Assembly: GCA_050944015.1 (NCBI GenBank)
Contig: JBMNQG010000005.1
Location: 1 to 64,000 of the forward strand
Origin: DUOX01 sp050944015
GTDB taxonomy: Bacteria; Bacillota; Clostridia; Oscillospirales; Oscillospiraceae
Direction of reading: 5' to 3'
Length of the DNA: 64,000 nt
Shown here: positions 1 to 8,614 of the stretch, piece after piece
Layout: each line of letters opens with the position of its first letter
How positions within the stretch are numbered: the first letter of the stretch is position 1
Notes under the pieces: model-generated
What the model saw: the letters and a program-made list of their open reading frames with translations, nothing else
Told to the model about the DNA's origin: nothing
Databases searched by the model: none
Made by a program: the position numbers and the translations under genes

Positions 1-6
1 AAAACG

Positions 7-377
7 ATTTCAATCCACGCTCCCCGGGTGGGGAGCGACAGTGCTGCCCCTCGTTGTCCGTCACATCTTGAATTATTTCAATCCACGCTCCCCGGGTGGG
101 GAGCGACACCAGGACCCGGCATGACCCAGACAATTACGCTGGATTTCAATCCACGCTCCCCGGGTGGGGAGCGACGTGATGCTTTACGCTGGATAAAAGA
201 TTATAAAGCGATTTCAATCCACGCTCCCCGGGTGGGGAGCGACTTTGCCGAATGGTATGTAGTTGATGATGTTCAACATTTCAATCCACGCTCCCCGGGT
301 GGGGAGCGACTGTTCGGCAAAAACTATTTGTAAGGAGGCATAATATTTCAATCCACGCTCCCCGGGTGGGGAGCGAC
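7..377 (-). CRISPR. Type I-C CRISPR array, 6 repeats and 5 spacers visible
   Basis: Six identical 33-bp repeats lie at 7-39, 75-107, 143-175, 211-243, 278-310 and 345-377, separated by spacers of 35, 35, 35, 34 and 34 bp. Read on the minus strand the repeat begins GTCGCTCCCC and ends GTGGATTGAAAT, with the GCTCCCC/GGGGAGC hairpin typical of type I-C repeats. The array follows cas2 on the minus strand, so it is most likely transcribed leftwards from the leader at 378-549, and the newest spacer is then the one at 311-344. It continues beyond the left edge of the window. No repeat degeneracy is visible in this part. Confidence 0.98.
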
Positions 378-549
378 AGCAAAATCGCACGAAAAATAAA
401 AAGAAACATTGTGCACTTCCATTAAAACCTACCTATATGTTGCGCTTTTCACACACAAATTTGGCCATAAAACGTAATTTAACGGCAAAATCGCCTCAGT
501 ATTTCGGTGCGAACCAGACGGCAAAACCATGGGAGCCCCATGTTCGCAC
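378..549 (-). promoter_or_regulatory. CRISPR leader
   Basis: This AT-rich, gene-free stretch between the cas2 stop and the first repeat is the expected leader. It holds a 9-bp inverted repeat, GGTGCGAAC at 506-514 and GTTCGCACC at 542-550, with a nested CATGGG/CCCATG palindrome between the arms. The outer arm touches the cas2 stop codon. I do not see a promoter good enough to name. The inverted repeat could be a terminator-like hairpin after cas2 or a leader element used in adaptation. Confidence 0.7.
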
Positions 550-840
550 CTAGACCATCAGGACATCTTCGGGCTGATAAGTATTATTGCATCCGAAATG
601 CTCAATCTTTTTTTCATATTGGTTACCAAGAAGATAGAATCGCAGACTGTCTTTTTCCGGATTTATTATTGCGCATAATTTGGACTTCAAACTGCGGTAC
701 TGCGCAGCGTCAACCAGACATTCAAACACCGAAAACTGTACCCGCTGGCCGTAATTGACGCACTGCTTTGCTATCTGTCTCAGCCGCTTCCGTCCGGCGG
801 CATCCTCTGTGTTCACATCATAGGTAATGACAACTAGCAT
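550..840 (-). CDS. cas2: CRISPR-associated endonuclease Cas2
   Basis: This 96-residue protein is the small partner of Cas1 in the spacer-integration complex. It begins MLVVITYDVNTEDAAGRKRL, with the strand-1 motif and conserved Asp of Cas2 (YDV), followed by the RVQFSVFEC strand typical of the ferredoxin-like fold. The upstream extension of this frame runs into cas1, so the ATG at 840 is the natural start. It follows cas1 by 5 bp and precedes the leader, as in most type I-C loci. Confidence 0.95.
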   Translation of the reverse strand: MLVVITYDVNTEDAAGRKRLRQIAKQCVNYGQRVQFSVFECLVDAAQYRSLKSKLCAIINPEKDSLRFYLLGNQYEKKIEHFGCNNTYQPEDVLMV

Positions 841-845
841 CTCAT

Positions 846-1877
846 TCACTTCCACAGGAATGGAGGATAGGCATCCAAATCCCCGCGGAGATACCGCGCA
901 AGCAGCAACGCCTGAATATATGGAACCATCCCCCATTCCATTTTTTCATTCAGGTACGGATGGGTGATGCCGTCCCTTTTCTTTGTCTGCCAGCTTTTTA
1001 GAAAAGTTCTCCTTGCGTTTTCCGTCAGCGAGACTGCACCGCTTTCGCTGGTTTCAAAGTCGCCGGGGGATATGATTCGGTTGTTGATTATCGTCAGAAC
1101 AAACCGATCAGCCATGCAGGGACGAAGCTCCTCCATCAAATCCAAGGCAAGGGAACTCCGGCCGGGGCGGTCGCGATGTAAAAACCCCACATAGGAGTCA
1201 AGTCCCACGCTCTCCAATGCGGACGCGCAGTCATGGGCAAGCAGATTGTAGGCAAAGGAGAGCAAGGCGTTCATTGGATCGAGCGGCGGACGTCGGGTCC
1301 TTGTGCGGAAATAGAATGCCTCCTTATTATTCAGAATCATGTGATCCAGCACGCCAAAATAGATGCTGGATCCAACTCCTTCCAGCCCCCGCAATGACTC
1401 CAGCGAGGTCTCCTCCGCTACCGCAGGCAGCAGTTGCCTCAGCCTATTGGACGCATCCTTTAGCACCTGCGTGTCTACCCGCAGTCCGTGGTCCCGGCAG
1501 GTGCGCTCAATGCTCCAACGAGCATTGAACAGCTTTCCGAAAATCATCGTTCGTGCTACGCCGCAGCTTAGCATCGGATCGTCCGCTATCCGGTACTGCG
1601 TGCGGCGCAACAGTACATTGCCGTTTCCCGCTCCGGTGACACGAGCCAGAAATTTCCCTCTGGGGGTGCAGAAGGAAAAACCAATCTGTCTCTCCCAACA
1701 AGCCCCCATCAGCGCCGGAGATGCCCCGGAATAGGAGAACGAAATGATGTTTGAAAGATTGTGCAGAGGATATCGGGCCACCACCTGCTTTTCCCGGTTG
1801 ACAACCACGTTCTCGCCGTCCAGTGACAGGTACGCGTCCTCCGAGGTGACAAAGAGCGTGTTCAGAAGATGTTTCAT
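846..1877 (-). CDS. cas1: CRISPR-associated endonuclease Cas1 (type I-C)
   Basis: Integrase subunit of the adaptation complex, 343 residues, the usual length. The N-terminal beta domain begins MKHLLNTLFVTSEDAYLSLD. The helical domain carries the metal-binding triad: Glu in the LEGVGSSIYF region, His in GFLHRDRPGR, and the acidic residues of LALDLMEELRP. Its ATG overlaps the cas4 TGA by 4 nt (ATGA), so the two are translationally coupled, and cas2 follows directly. No frame problem is visible. Confidence 0.96.
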   Translation of the reverse strand: MKHLLNTLFVTSEDAYLSLDGENVVVNREKQVVARYPLHNLSNIISFSYSGASPALMGACWERQIGFSFCTPRGKFLARVTGAGNGNVLLRRTQYRIADDPMLSCGVARTMIFGKLFNARWSIERTCRDHGLRVDTQVLKDASNRLRQLLPAVAEETSLESLRGLEGVGSSIYFGVLDHMILNNKEAFYFRTRTRRPPLDPMNALLSFAYNLLAHDCASALESVGLDSYVGFLHRDRPGRSSLALDLMEELRPCMADRFVLTIINNRIISPGDFETSESGAVSLTENARRTFLKSWQTKKRDGITHPYLNEKMEWGMVPYIQALLLARYLRGDLDAYPPFLWK

Positions 1878-2536
1878 GGTGAATCCTCCATGCCCTGACG
1901 CAGATACTCCGCCACGGAGCGTTTACTCATTAGCTTGGGCAGACATATCTCCTTGAGAGAGCAGGCGTTGCAGGATTTTGTAGGCTTTACCTTGGGCGTA
2001 TGCCCCCGCCGATACAATTCATGCATCTCCGCCAGGGCTTCCCGAACGCTGTTGCGAAGTTCTTCCGTGAAGGTTACGACACTGCGCTGCCGTTTTTCTC
2101 CGTAGAACAGCGCTCCCACTGGGATCTCACAGCAGAGCATTTCCTCAAGACACATGGCCTGTCCGCATAGCTGCAGGCTATCGCCGCTCTGTCTGTTCGG
2201 AGCACCACGCTTGTACTCAACGGGATAGGGCTGCCACAATCCTTCCCGCCCGGGCAACGATATCCCATGATCGCCTCTATGGAATTCCAACACATCACAC
2301 TGCCCGGAGACACCCAAGGAGGAGGAGAACACCCGCATTCCCCGAGTGATGATCAAATCTCTCCTGCTCTCCCGGTAGCCTGCGTCATGGGCGTTTTTGT
2401 GCATCAGGGTGCCGTCCACCGTGCGGAGGTTATCTTCCCATTGGTTTTCAATATGTATCAACGCCCATTGGCGGCGGCAGAACCTAAAGTGCTGCAGGCC
2501 GGACAGCTGGAGAAACTCCTCCTCTTTATATTCCAT
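1874..2536 (-). CDS. cas4: CRISPR-associated exonuclease Cas4
   Basis: RecB-like nuclease of 220 residues that trims prespacers and checks the PAM with Cas1-Cas2. Visible features are the N-terminal cysteine in FRFCRRQWAL, the nuclease Asp in GQCDVLEF, the E-x-K motif in PVEYKRG, and the C-terminal iron-sulfur cysteines CNACSLKEIC. The start is the ATG at 2536 (MEYKEEEFLQLSG), which overlaps the end of the cas7 frame. Because of the cas7 frameshift, the upstream cas7 reading frame runs in phase into cas4. An in-frame cas7-cas4 readthrough is therefore open on paper, but the natural Cas4 start is internal. Confidence 0.93.
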   Translation of the reverse strand: MEYKEEEFLQLSGLQHFRFCRRQWALIHIENQWEDNLRTVDGTLMHKNAHDAGYRESRRDLIITRGMRVFSSSLGVSGQCDVLEFHRGDHGISLPGREGLWQPYPVEYKRGAPNRQSGDSLQLCGQAMCLEEMLCCEIPVGALFYGEKRQRSVVTFTEELRNSVREALAEMHELYRRGHTPKVKPTKSCNACSLKEICLPKLMSKRSVAEYLRQGMEDSP

Positions 2537-3370
2537 CGATGATCTCACAGTGTAAACCGGGTAGTTCCTCAAGGGTGATTTCGAAATCCTCAAAACTTGA
2601 GGGCAGATCCGTGCTATCCTTTGGCACGACAGATACGCTTGAATGAACCCGGGCGGAGGAGTATTGTCCCGATGGGCAGTTATGCTCCCACCAATACAGC
2701 TTTCTAACCTGCATGGAGCCCTCCGGACGGGCAGAGGAGGCGTCGTTTTCAAACAGGGTCGCAGGCACTCCTTGATTGTTGCCGTATCCTCCTCGGTAAA
2801 GCCGGTCTTCTGGGCCAGCTGCACATTTATGGATCCCTTAATCTTGTAAAGGCCAAATCGGACCATGTGCTTCATGCCCATAGTATCCGAGCTGCGCTTT
2901 TCTGACGGCTCGCTGTTCACGCTTTTCGTTATTTGCATTGAATGGATCTCAACGGGGCACACACTCACTGCCTGATGAATGGACACAGGGCCTCTTACGC
3001 CTACCGATACGCCGCTTTTCTCATTGGATTTAAATGCGAACACCTGCCCGAAGCTACGCACGTCCAGCCACCTCTCGCAGGCAAGCCGGGCATATTCATC
3101 CGGATCCTTGATTCCCTTCAACGCGCTGTTGGCGCGTTCGCTTAGGGACTTAAAGCCATCATCACAGCGATCGTCGGACTTTACAAAGATTTCATGTCCC
3201 AGATCCTGCATCCGGTTGCGGATTTTGCGCTTGATACACACGTCGGAAATCTCTCCGTAGCCGTTGTAATCGGTGCGGGGACGGTTCCCGTTGAGCGGGT
3301 CACCGTTGCAATTTGCCATAGACACGATCACAAGGGCCACAAAATCAATCTTATTCTTCAACAGACTCAT
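2526..3370 (-). pseudogene. cas7: Cas7c (Csd2) backbone subunit, single-base frameshift
   Basis: Backbone subunit of the type I-C Cascade that coats the crRNA. The N-terminal part (KIDFVALVIVSMANCNGDPL, then the RPRTDYNGYGEISDV segment) is a standard Cas7c start. At about 2755-2766 the frame breaks. The upstream frame continues into nonsense (ECLRPCLKTTPPL), while the expected C-terminus (TLFENDASSARPEGSM to the end at 2526) is in another frame. One extra C in CTGCGACC would restore IKECLPTLFEND and a 281-residue protein. Either the gene is broken or the assembly has a one-base error. The start at 3370 overlaps cas8c by 20 nt. Confidence 0.9.
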
Positions 3371-3752
3371 CTTCGGCTTCCTCCTTTTCTACTCTTTGCT
3401 TTTTACGGGTCATGGCACTGCGCTGGTGATAGTAGCCCAGCAGATATGTATCCTCCAGTTTCCTGCCAAGCTCCGAGTCGCTGGCATCGGGGAGCATCTC
3501 AACAATCTCGCTGGTGAGATTCTTAAAGTAGGCCCGCAGCCCGGGAGTCAGTCTCGCGTAGTAGGGAATGAGCTTCTCTTCCAGAATTCGCCAGCCATAG
3601 AGGGGGCGCTGGGCAAACACCGACCACATGCGGATGGCGTTTGGTTCCCTTCCCTCCTCACGGTCATAGGTGCTGCGCTCCACCTGCTCCGCTATGGCGA
3701 GCAATCTGCCAAAGAGGTAGCTCCGGTCGCGATTGGATGCGTCGAGCGTCAA
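3351..3752 (-). CDS. cas11c: Cas11c small subunit, internal translation start within cas8c
   Basis: In type I-C systems the small subunit is known to be made from an internal start inside cas8c. Here a perfect AAGGAGG (3761-3767, minus strand) stands 8 nt upstream of an in-frame TTG at 3752. Use of this start gives a 133-residue product beginning LTLDASNRDRSYLFGRLLAI (Met at position 1) and ending at the cas8c stop. The position, length and strong ribosome binding site inside a coding region all fit Cas11c. That the start is used is inferred from the sequence and from the family precedent. Confidence 0.75.
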   Translation of the reverse strand: MTLDASNRDRSYLFGRLLAIAEQVERSTYDREEGREPNAIRMWSVFAQRPLYGWRILEEKLIPYYARLTPGLRAYFKNLTSEIVEMLPDASDSELGRKLEDTYLLGYYHQRSAMTRKKQRVEKEEAEDESVEE

Positions 3753-5162
3753 CTTCCATTCCTCCTTTTGCAGTTTATCGTTACGGTATTTGCGCACGAC
3801 CGCGCAAGCCGTCGTCAGAAGCGTTTCCCGATTTTTGGGGTTATAGGCCAAGGGGATACCCGCCCTTGTGACCAATGCCCGCACGATATCATAGGACAGA
3901 GGCTGCTTGTCCACCATGCAGCGTAAAAGCTGCTGGAAGCGTTCACTCAGGATTTTTTCATCAGTCTCTATGAACTTGTCCCTCTGGGTACCAAAGGCAC
4001 ATTCAACAATTCGCCGCAGGGACGGGGATTGTACGCCATAATAGGTATCCCAGCAGAGGGTGGAGTACCAGTCCTCGATTCTGTCCAGAAAGTCGGAGGC
4101 TTTTAACTCATTATAGTAGGTGAGCGACAAGCGCCCAGTTGTAGCCGCATCGAAGGCCGCAATAACCACATCACTAGTGGGCTTCAGCGCCTGCCTGTAA
4201 CCGCCGAGAGTTGCTGACAGTTGCCGCTTATACCCGACATAATCTGCCGGCTCCTCGCCGGGCATCCCTAAAAACGCGAATTTTGGAACCTGGGCACCCT
4301 CCGGGTTCCAGCAGATAAAGGTTCTGTTGCCAATAATTACGCCGTCTTTGGAGGTTATCCACCGAAGGGCATAGTGGGACATTTGTGAAGCGGTGTAGCC
4401 GATATTGTACGCTTGCTTCGGTTCCGTAAAGCGCCCCCGATAGGTAAAGTTCGTATTGTCATTTGCAGAAATAAGCTTGGCGCTGTTGTCTTTAACCACT
4501 ACGCCCTTAGGGTGCGTGTCGCAAACCGTATCCAACAGTCCGGTTATATAGCAGTAGTCACGCTCTTCTGAAGCGAGCTGGCTCTCGTAATAGGAGATAT
4601 AGCTCTGAAATAGAGTGGCGTCCTCCCAGCATGCTGAGGAGACACCCTCCGGAGCGGGAATGACTTGCCAGCGCACCAGGCATTTGTTGTAATCGGTGCC
4701 TTCAATTTTCCCGCTCCCCAGATTACCGGATTCATCCAGCGTTATGACCCCGGATGCCGCCAAATCAGTGAGAATGGTGCCTTTTTGTATGTATTTCAGC
4801 ACCGCAACTACCTTAGGATGGGAGAATTCAGAATTAGCCCACCGGGCAAGCTGAGTGATATAGGAAACATGTTTTCTCTTGTCACGGGGCGATATGTAGC
4901 ATAGCTGGTCGCAGAGCGGATGGGCTCCCACATTCGAGGTTCGGCTGGCTGATTTTACACTGACCGGGATGATAGTTTTTGATTGGTCTTTTGGAACCGG
5001 ATAGGCTTTCTGGAATTCGCCGTCGGCGTTGATGACTATCTCGATGTGAGCGTTTTGTATGATATGGGAGATGGGGGTCAGAGGCTCCTTACCTTCCTCA
5101 ATTTTGCCAACCAGATGCTCATAGGCCCGATAGGTTCGATAAGCCGCCTGCAGGATTCCCAA
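3351..5162 (-). CDS. cas8c: Cas8c (Csd1), large subunit of type I-C Cascade
   Basis: This 603-residue large subunit recognises the PAM and recruits Cas3. It starts MGILQAAYRTYRAYEHLVGK and contains the family hallmarks GNRTFICWNPEGAQVP, TGRLSLTYYNEL and, near the C-terminus, RDRSYLFGRLLAIAE. Its length is normal for Csd1. It lies 0 bp after cas5c and overlaps cas7 by 20 nt, within one operon read from the promoter at about 8.3 kb. The last 133 codons also appear to be translated independently as Cas11c. Confidence 0.95.
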   Translation of the reverse strand: MGILQAAYRTYRAYEHLVGKIEEGKEPLTPISHIIQNAHIEIVINADGEFQKAYPVPKDQSKTIIPVSVKSASRTSNVGAHPLCDQLCYISPRDKRKHVSYITQLARWANSEFSHPKVVAVLKYIQKGTILTDLAASGVITLDESGNLGSGKIEGTDYNKCLVRWQVIPAPEGVSSACWEDATLFQSYISYYESQLASEERDYCYITGLLDTVCDTHPKGVVVKDNSAKLISANDNTNFTYRGRFTEPKQAYNIGYTASQMSHYALRWITSKDGVIIGNRTFICWNPEGAQVPKFAFLGMPGEEPADYVGYKRQLSATLGGYRQALKPTSDVVIAAFDAATTGRLSLTYYNELKASDFLDRIEDWYSTLCWDTYYGVQSPSLRRIVECAFGTQRDKFIETDEKILSERFQQLLRCMVDKQPLSYDIVRALVTRAGIPLAYNPKNRETLLTTACAVVRKYRNDKLQKEEWKLTLDASNRDRSYLFGRLLAIAEQVERSTYDREEGREPNAIRMWSVFAQRPLYGWRILEEKLIPYYARLTPGLRAYFKNLTSEIVEMLPDASDSELGRKLEDTYLLGYYHQRSAMTRKKQRVEKEEAEDESVEE

Positions 5163-5891
5163 TCAGATCACCTCCCCTCCAAACTCTTGCAAGCCCTGGA
5201 AATTCCCATACACTGCGCCAAATGGTTTTATCTCCATATACCGCACTGGCCTTTTAATGGGGCATTCCTCCGGTGGAATAAATTCGATGACCCCTCCACG
5301 CATCACCGGATACCAGTAACGGATGGTCATCTTGTTCCTAGTCTCCTCGGAGAAGGCCTCGTCCGCATAGGTGATGCCATGGTAGGTCAGGCCAAAGGCC
5401 AGCTCGGGGAGGTCATCATAGTGGCCTTTGCCGTCCATGAATTTACAGGGAGTGACGTATCCCTGGCATTCCCGTGTGCCCAGGAAGATATCCCTGCGCC
5501 CGCCCCGCTCTATCATGCGTTTTGCGATATTGTGGTGTTTGTGCTCGTTGTGATCGGCGGAAAGCTCCGGGCGGTTCGGGTTCCAGACAAAGTGGGCCTG
5601 AACCTGGTAGCGGCAGTCCTTTAAATAGGTGTAGTAGGCCAGCTCATTGCCCCCATAATATTTGATGGGGCGAATCCCCTTCACCTCGGTCTGGATGGGG
5701 TTCATGACCCGGACGGCGTCTATCACCCAGATAAAGGAAGGCTTCCAATACACCGAGGAGAGGATACCTTTGAGGGCCTCATAGGTTGGTATCTGGAGGG
5801 TGCATTTCTCACCTCCCACCCGCATGACGGGGTCAGAAAACAGCGCATAGGCGCCTGTGACCTCGAATTCCACCGTATTTCGATGTATCAT
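5163..5891 (-). CDS. cas5c: Cas5c (Csd5), crRNA-processing Cascade subunit
   Basis: In type I-C systems, which lack Cas6, Cas5c both caps and processes the crRNA. This 242-residue protein begins MIHRNTVEFEVTGAYALFSD and shows the glycine-rich and aromatic motifs of the family, for example GGEKCTLQIPTYEALKGILS and RRDIFLGTRECQGYVTPC. A longer frame extends into cas3, but the ATG at 5891 lies just 1 nt after the cas3 stop and gives the family's usual N-terminus. No cas6 is present in the locus, consistent with this role. Confidence 0.95.
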   Translation of the reverse strand: MIHRNTVEFEVTGAYALFSDPVMRVGGEKCTLQIPTYEALKGILSSVYWKPSFIWVIDAVRVMNPIQTEVKGIRPIKYYGGNELAYYTYLKDCRYQVQAHFVWNPNRPELSADHNEHKHHNIAKRMIERGGRRDIFLGTRECQGYVTPCKFMDGKGHYDDLPELAFGLTYHGITYADEAFSEETRNKMTIRYWYPVMRGGVIEFIPPEECPIKRPVRYMEIKPFGAVYGNFQGLQEFGGEVI

Positions 5892-5892
5892 C

Positions 5893-8277
5893 TTATCCCT
5901 CCAAAAATTCATTCCGGCCTCCACTGACATCAAGGCCGGTTGTGTACGAATAATACTCGGGTCGAAGCACCAGAACGGAGCCATCAAATAGGCCATAGAT
6001 TCCTCCCATGTCCTGCAGCCGCTTAAGCTCGTACTCATACAGGGAGATGGAAAACGGTTTGAGTTCTGCTAGCAGTTTTCTGCGGTAGTTTAAGTCATAC
6101 CGTGCCTCATTCGATTGCAAATCGGAGAGTATGACTTTTCCCTGCCCATAGGGTACCAATACGTCGATGGTGTCATCGTCGAACACACGAAACTCGCTGC
6201 CCGCCGTTTTAAACGCCTGTGTGATGACGTATCTTCCTTTGCTATCGCTGTGAAATTCAAAAGTTCGATTGTCCGACAGGAGCGTAAATAGGTCGGTACC
6301 CAGACTTTTTAAGGGATAATCCAGTGCATTTTTCGGCAGATCGATATAGAGTCGGCGATAATAGGCCTCGATGGACGCGTCGGAGGCGAGATCATTCTGA
6401 AACCGGTCGGGGGCCAGAGCGTATTCAGCCATCACAGATTCCGCCGCCAGCTGGGACTGCCGGATCTCTTTAAGGTGGCTTAGATTCTCCTCTCTAAGGT
6501 TAACGATATACACCGGGCAAAGCCGCCCAAACTCGCCGTTTCGATTGCAGCGCCCCGCGGCCTGAACAATATTGTCTAGCCCGGCGGAAACTCGAATCAC
6601 ACAAGCGAAGGAGAAGTCCACTCCCGCCTCTACCAGTTGGGTGGATACGCAAATCATCCGGCGTTTTTTCTCTAAGGCGCTGTTGATCTTCGCCAGGGTA
6701 TCCACTCGGTGGGCCATGCACATGGATGTGGAGAGGTGGTGGGTCTCCACGTCCGGCAACTGTGATACTGCGTTATAGATGGACCGCGCCTCGGCTTTGG
6801 TATTGCATATGATGAGCAGGCTGTTTGCCTGATTCATGCAATCTACTGCAAGGTCGGTCAGCTCGTCCGTGGTGTAGCCTCCCTTTTTTCGCTTGTCTTG
6901 AATCTCTGTACGGTGAAACACCTGCCGCCAGGCCGGGTCGATGGTTACTAAATCCGCCGGCTCCCTAAAATGCAGGGCGTGGGGCACATATTCCAGGCAG
7001 GGCTGCGTCGCGGAGCAGAGGACTATCACCGAATTGCAGGCGGAGGCCAGAAAATTCATGGCTATATTGAATAGAGACAGCATCTTGCGCGGGACCGACT
7101 GCACCTCGTCGATGACAATCACGCTGTCCGCCAGTGCGTGCATGCGGCGGATGCTGGACGTCTTGTCCAAAAACAATGTGTTTAGTAGCTGTACCAGCGT
7201 TGTGATCACAATGGGGGCATCCCAGGTCTCCATCAGCAGCTCGTTTTCGTCCAATTCGTTTAGCTCATCACTTTTTTTGCTTTCTCGGATGATGTTGGAA
7301 TGATGCTCTAAAACCAGGGTATCGTTATTGACTGCCTCCCGTATCGCCTTTGCATTCTGTTCCAGGACGCTAAGGAGCGGGATAGCAAAGAATATGCGCT
7401 TTTTCCCCTTCTGGGCCGCCACCGAGAGAGCATATCGAAGGCCAGACAGGGTCTTTCCACCGCCCGTCGGGACCGATAAACGGTAGATGCCCTTCTCCCT
7501 TTTACCGGCTTCCCGGCACCGGTTGGAGATCTCGCGGCGTACTGTATTGATGAGAGTTTCCGAGGGCATCTGCGCAAGCTTCACTTCCAGATTTGTTAAG
7601 AGGCTCTCCCACTGATCGCGGGTCGGCAGAGGTGTCTGAATTCTGATACCGTACATGAATTCAGCGGTGTCTCGCCGATCGGCATCAATCACCGTGGATA
7701 GGAGCATCCGGGACAGCAAGGCCAGGCAGAACCGCAGCTCCTTTTCGCTCTTTAGATATGGTTTCATCTGCTCCACCATAGCCATGATCTCTTTTTCCGC
7801 TGCGTTGAACAGTCGATCCAGCTCGTCGAGATCGGCACAGTGCATTAAAAAAAGACTTCTCGCCTCCTGGTAGCCGATTTCCTCGGCTGTCAGTCGGTGG
7901 AGAAATCTATCTCTGCCATCGGAGTCAATGCAGTCAAACAACCCGTGATGGGCACCTGTAGACACAGCAATGATCTCGCTTGCCATATTTCTGAGATCGG
8001 GTGCACTCGATGTGTGCCACCGATCCAGAATAAAACGAACGGCGGCAAAGGTATGGTTGACGCTGCCACGAATAACCCGCTCACCCCTGGCGGCCCGGGT
8101 AATATAATCCTGAAAACCCGCCGCAAACTTTCCCATATCGTGGAGGAGGCCCGCCAGATAGGCCGCATTGCGCAGTCCAGGCAGAACTTCCGCTGCATAT
8201 CGTGCGCAGTTGCGGCAATGTTCTTCAATCCCCTGGGCAACACCGTCGCTATGACGGATTCGCGCAAAATAAGCCAT
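5893..8277 (-). CDS. cas3: CRISPR-associated helicase/nuclease Cas3
   Basis: Target-degrading effector of 794 residues with an N-terminal HD nuclease fused to an SF2 helicase. The HD part shows LLHDMGKFA (about residue 45), HTFAAVRF and TGAHHGLFD. The helicase shows Walker A VPTGGGKTLSG, the DEVQ Walker B box in VIVIDEVQS, and motif VI QAAGRCNRNGE. The start ATG at 8277 follows a strong TAAGGAGG. It is the first gene of the cas operon, with a good promoter about 40 bp upstream. Confidence 0.96.
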   Translation of the reverse strand: MAYFARIRHSDGVAQGIEEHCRNCARYAAEVLPGLRNAAYLAGLLHDMGKFAAGFQDYITRAARGERVIRGSVNHTFAAVRFILDRWHTSSAPDLRNMASEIIAVSTGAHHGLFDCIDSDGRDRFLHRLTAEEIGYQEARSLFLMHCADLDELDRLFNAAEKEIMAMVEQMKPYLKSEKELRFCLALLSRMLLSTVIDADRRDTAEFMYGIRIQTPLPTRDQWESLLTNLEVKLAQMPSETLINTVRREISNRCREAGKREKGIYRLSVPTGGGKTLSGLRYALSVAAQKGKKRIFFAIPLLSVLEQNAKAIREAVNNDTLVLEHHSNIIRESKKSDELNELDENELLMETWDAPIVITTLVQLLNTLFLDKTSSIRRMHALADSVIVIDEVQSVPRKMLSLFNIAMNFLASACNSVIVLCSATQPCLEYVPHALHFREPADLVTIDPAWRQVFHRTEIQDKRKKGGYTTDELTDLAVDCMNQANSLLIICNTKAEARSIYNAVSQLPDVETHHLSTSMCMAHRVDTLAKINSALEKKRRMICVSTQLVEAGVDFSFACVIRVSAGLDNIVQAAGRCNRNGEFGRLCPVYIVNLREENLSHLKEIRQSQLAAESVMAEYALAPDRFQNDLASDASIEAYYRRLYIDLPKNALDYPLKSLGTDLFTLLSDNRTFEFHSDSKGRYVITQAFKTAGSEFRVFDDDTIDVLVPYGQGKVILSDLQSNEARYDLNYRRKLLAELKPFSISLYEYELKRLQDMGGIYGLFDGSVLVLRPEYYSYTTGLDVSGGRNEFLEG

Positions 8278-8317
8278 AACATTCCTCCTTATCCCATTTA
8301 TGGCATTTTATGGCTTT

Positions 8318-8346
8318 ATTGTAGCATCGAATTAATATTATTTCAA
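8318..8346 (-). promoter_or_regulatory. Promoter of the cas operon
   Basis: On the minus strand TTGAAA (8341-8346) and TACAAT (8318-8323) are separated by exactly 17 bp, a good sigma-A type promoter. Transcription would start near 8311 and give a leader of about 34 nt before the cas3 ATG. That leader contains two near-repeats of GCCATAAAATG. A consensus TTGACA further upstream (about 8375-8380) has no matching -10. Confidence 0.65.
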
Positions 8347-8564
8347 CAATTTCCGTCATTTTTTTCCAGTTTGTCAATTATTGGTCACTTCGAGTAATCA
8401 CATAGCCATAAATAACAAAAAGGCCACATGCGACGTTCTTCACAAATCGCAAAAAGCCGTCAAAACTTTGAAAATAAAGGTCTTGCTGGCTCCAAATATA
8501 ATATTAAAATTGAGTATGCATTTTAAATCATTGCCGCTCCAAAAAATGCAGCTATTAAGATACG
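8347..8564. other. Intergenic, no gene seen
   Basis: This AT-rich spacer lies between the cas promoter and the terminator of the amidohydrolase operon. The open frames in it lack ribosome binding sites and recognisable protein sequence. I see no repeat or RNA gene here. Confidence 0.6.
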
Positions 8565-8604
8565 AAAAAGAGCTTGGCGCGTGCGTTTGCGTCAAGCTCT
8601 TTTC
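8565..8604 (-). terminator. Rho-independent terminator
   Basis: An inverted repeat pairs AAAAGAGCTTG (8566-8576 region) with CAAGCTCTTTT (about 8593-8603), extended by CGC/GCG with one mismatch, and is followed on the minus strand by a T-rich run. It sits 11 bp after the stop of the amidohydrolase gene and ends the TRAP operon. Confidence 0.8.
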
Positions 8605-8614
8605 AGTTCTTACG

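Noticed and set aside
132..196. Shared TTACGCTGGAT in two spacers of the array
   Set aside because: Eleven bases including two from the repeat edge; too short to show common origin.
28..333. A 101-codon open frame across the CRISPR array
   Set aside because: It is made of the repeats themselves read as protein; the repeat/spacer periodicity explains it.
1874..3370. A 498-residue Cas7-Cas4 fusion protein
   Set aside because: The in-phase reading is a by-product of the one-base deletion; about 75 residues between the two parts are out-of-frame nonsense and both proteins have their normal ends in other frames or at an internal start.
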